64,000 bases of DNA, from positions 6,882,001 to 6,946,000 of the forward strand of contig OZ059896.1 of NCBI GenBank assembly GCA_964057225.1, in the 5' to 3' direction. How positions within the stretch are numbered: position 1 is the first letter of the stretch; each line of letters starts with the position of its first letter. Of this stretch, positions 62,927-64,000 are shown one piece after another. The notes below the pieces were generated by a model. It worked only from the letters and a program-made list of their open reading frames with translations, did no database searches and was not told the origin of the DNA. A program made the translations under genes and the position numbers. The stretch comes from Auanema rhodensis. Its lineage: Eukaryota > Nematoda > Chromadorea > Rhabditida > Rhabditidae.

Positions 62927-64000
62927 TTAAGCACGGCGACGGTAAGATTGCTCTGGCTCTGGGGCTGGGAGGATGTGCTTTCTAACGGTATCGTAGCTGA
63001 AATATGTTGATTAAGTAATGAAAGTTTGGAAGCATTGTATTACCTTGGGGAGCTTCCTCCGTTGTTATTGGTTTGTCCAACATTGATGTTGTTGGAGTTG
63101 GTGTTGTGGTTGATCATATCACCTCCCTTTTGGACGCTGGTTTGTCCTTGGTTGTTGGTTTGGGCGAGATCCTTGGCGTTGAAGATGTTTCCGGTAACAA
63201 CGTGTGGTGCAACGTAGCCTCCGTAGCTTCCGTAGTTTGGTTGGGATGGGTAAGATATATATGGTTGTGGGTAGCTTGGTTGAACGTATTGGGTATCGTA
63301 TTGTGGTCCCTTTCCGTTGTTGTTGGTTTGTCCGATGTTGATGGAGTTGGTGTTTTGTCCAACGTTGGTTTGGGCTCCTCCGACTTGGGTGTTGGATTGT
63401 CCTTGTTGGTTGGTCTGTCCAAGGTTTTGGGTGTTGATCTTGTTAGCGGCCAAGAGTTGTCCAATGTTGTGTGGGTATACTGGGATAGTATGGTAGGAAT
63501 CCAACAATTTGATGTTAACATTTGGGCTGAGGATAGATTGGCTGTTGGAGTTTCCGTTTCCAGTTTGCTTGGTTCCCAAAAGACCGCCGAGAAGGCCTCC
63601 GAGGAGTCCACCAGACTTTTCTGAAGAAACAGCGGTAGTCTGAACGGTTGGCTCATTGCGAGCTGGTTGTCCGTATCCTGGTTCTGGTTGTCCGTAGCTT
63701 GGCTGTCCGTAGCTTGGTTGTCCGTATTGGGAATCGTATTGTGGTCCCTTTCCGTTGTTGTTGGTTTGTCCGATGTTGATGGCATTGGAGTTCTCTCCAA
63801 CGTTGGTTTGGGCTCCTCCGACTTGGGTGCTGGATTGTCCTTGGTTGTTGTTTTGTCCTAATCCAGTGTAGTCAACCTTGTTTCCGGCGAAGATGTTTTG
63901 TGGAAGGTATTGTCCAACGTTTCCGTAGCTTGGTTGAGATGGGTAGCTTGGTTGAGCTGGGTAGGTGGTTGGGACGTAGGTTGGGGCGTACTTGGAGGCA
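62927..64000 (-). CDS. Secreted Asn/Gln/Gly-rich repeat protein, gene 2 (5' end outside window)
   Basis: The frame is open from the right window edge to a donor near 63044, then a final exon (about 62998-62927) encodes SYDTVRKHIL and PEPEQSYRRRA. Three core repeats are visible (GLGQNNNQGQSSTQVGG, NLGQTNQQGQSNTQVGG, DLAQTNNQGQTSVQKGG), each closed by I-N-(I/V)-G-Q-T-N-N-N-G. Spacers are Tyr/Pro/Gln-rich (SYGQPSYGQPEPGYG). A Gly/Leu stretch (GGLLGGLLGGLLGT) interrupts the array. Codons mostly end in C or G and are more biased than in neighbouring genes, suggesting high expression. It is clearly a paralogue of gene 1 in tandem orientation; the signal peptide should lie beyond 64000. Confidence 0.85.

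Overview
The window is nuclear DNA from a free-living or parasitic nematode. It is AT-rich, with many 40-60 nt introns ending in TTTAG or TTTCAG, and acceptor-like TTTCAG sites a few bases upstream of start codons, as expected for spliced-leader trans-splicing. Every recognisable gene has a clear Caenorhabditis counterpart. From memory, the C. elegans orthologues unc-22, arl-8, rig-4 and mec-17 all lie on chromosome IV, so the window probably samples a conserved linkage block. I cannot name the species.

Region by region. 1-38330 (+): most of a twitchin (unc-22) gene. Its first exons lie left of the window. It has N-terminal Ig domains, a long charged and phosphosite-rich linker, more Ig domains, a long array of Fn3-Fn3-Ig super-repeats, the MLCK-like kinase and five C-terminal Ig domains. 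Its large 5' introns carry CT/GA microsatellites, an antisense tRNA-Lys(CTT), a possible internal first exon and one possible antisense orphan exon. 39521-40300 (-): arl-8, a small GTPase of lysosome and synaptic-vesicle-precursor transport. 41540-43511 (+): a FoxN1/4-type forkhead factor. 43879-44992 (+): an ALKBH6-type 2-oxoglutarate dioxygenase, possibly co-transcribed with it. 46049-46662 (-): a weakly supported spliced gene of unknown family. 47031-57329 (+): a complete sidekick adhesion receptor (rig-4; 6 Ig, 13 Fn3, one TM, C-terminal GFSSFV). 57882-58361 (+): the first three exons of a mec-17 alpha-tubulin acetyltransferase gene, without its catalytic half.

The right end (58464-64000, -) holds two tandem paralogues encoding secreted Asn/Gln/Gly-rich repeat proteins. 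One is complete with a signal peptide; the other runs off the right edge. Their repeat cores, with regularly spaced Q, N and G around I/V-x-x-G-Q-T-N, resemble bacterial curlin repeats in style, and Tyr/Pro-rich spacers separate them. I do not recognise the family. It is the best candidate in the window for something undescribed: possibly a self-assembling, amyloid-like extracellular matrix protein undergoing recent repeat homogenisation. The repeats begin right where the mec-17 homologue breaks off.

Muscle (twitchin), neuronal (rig-4, arl-8, mec-17) and housekeeping genes are simply neighbours here. No pathway-level operon is evident apart from the possible FoxN/ALKBH6 pair.
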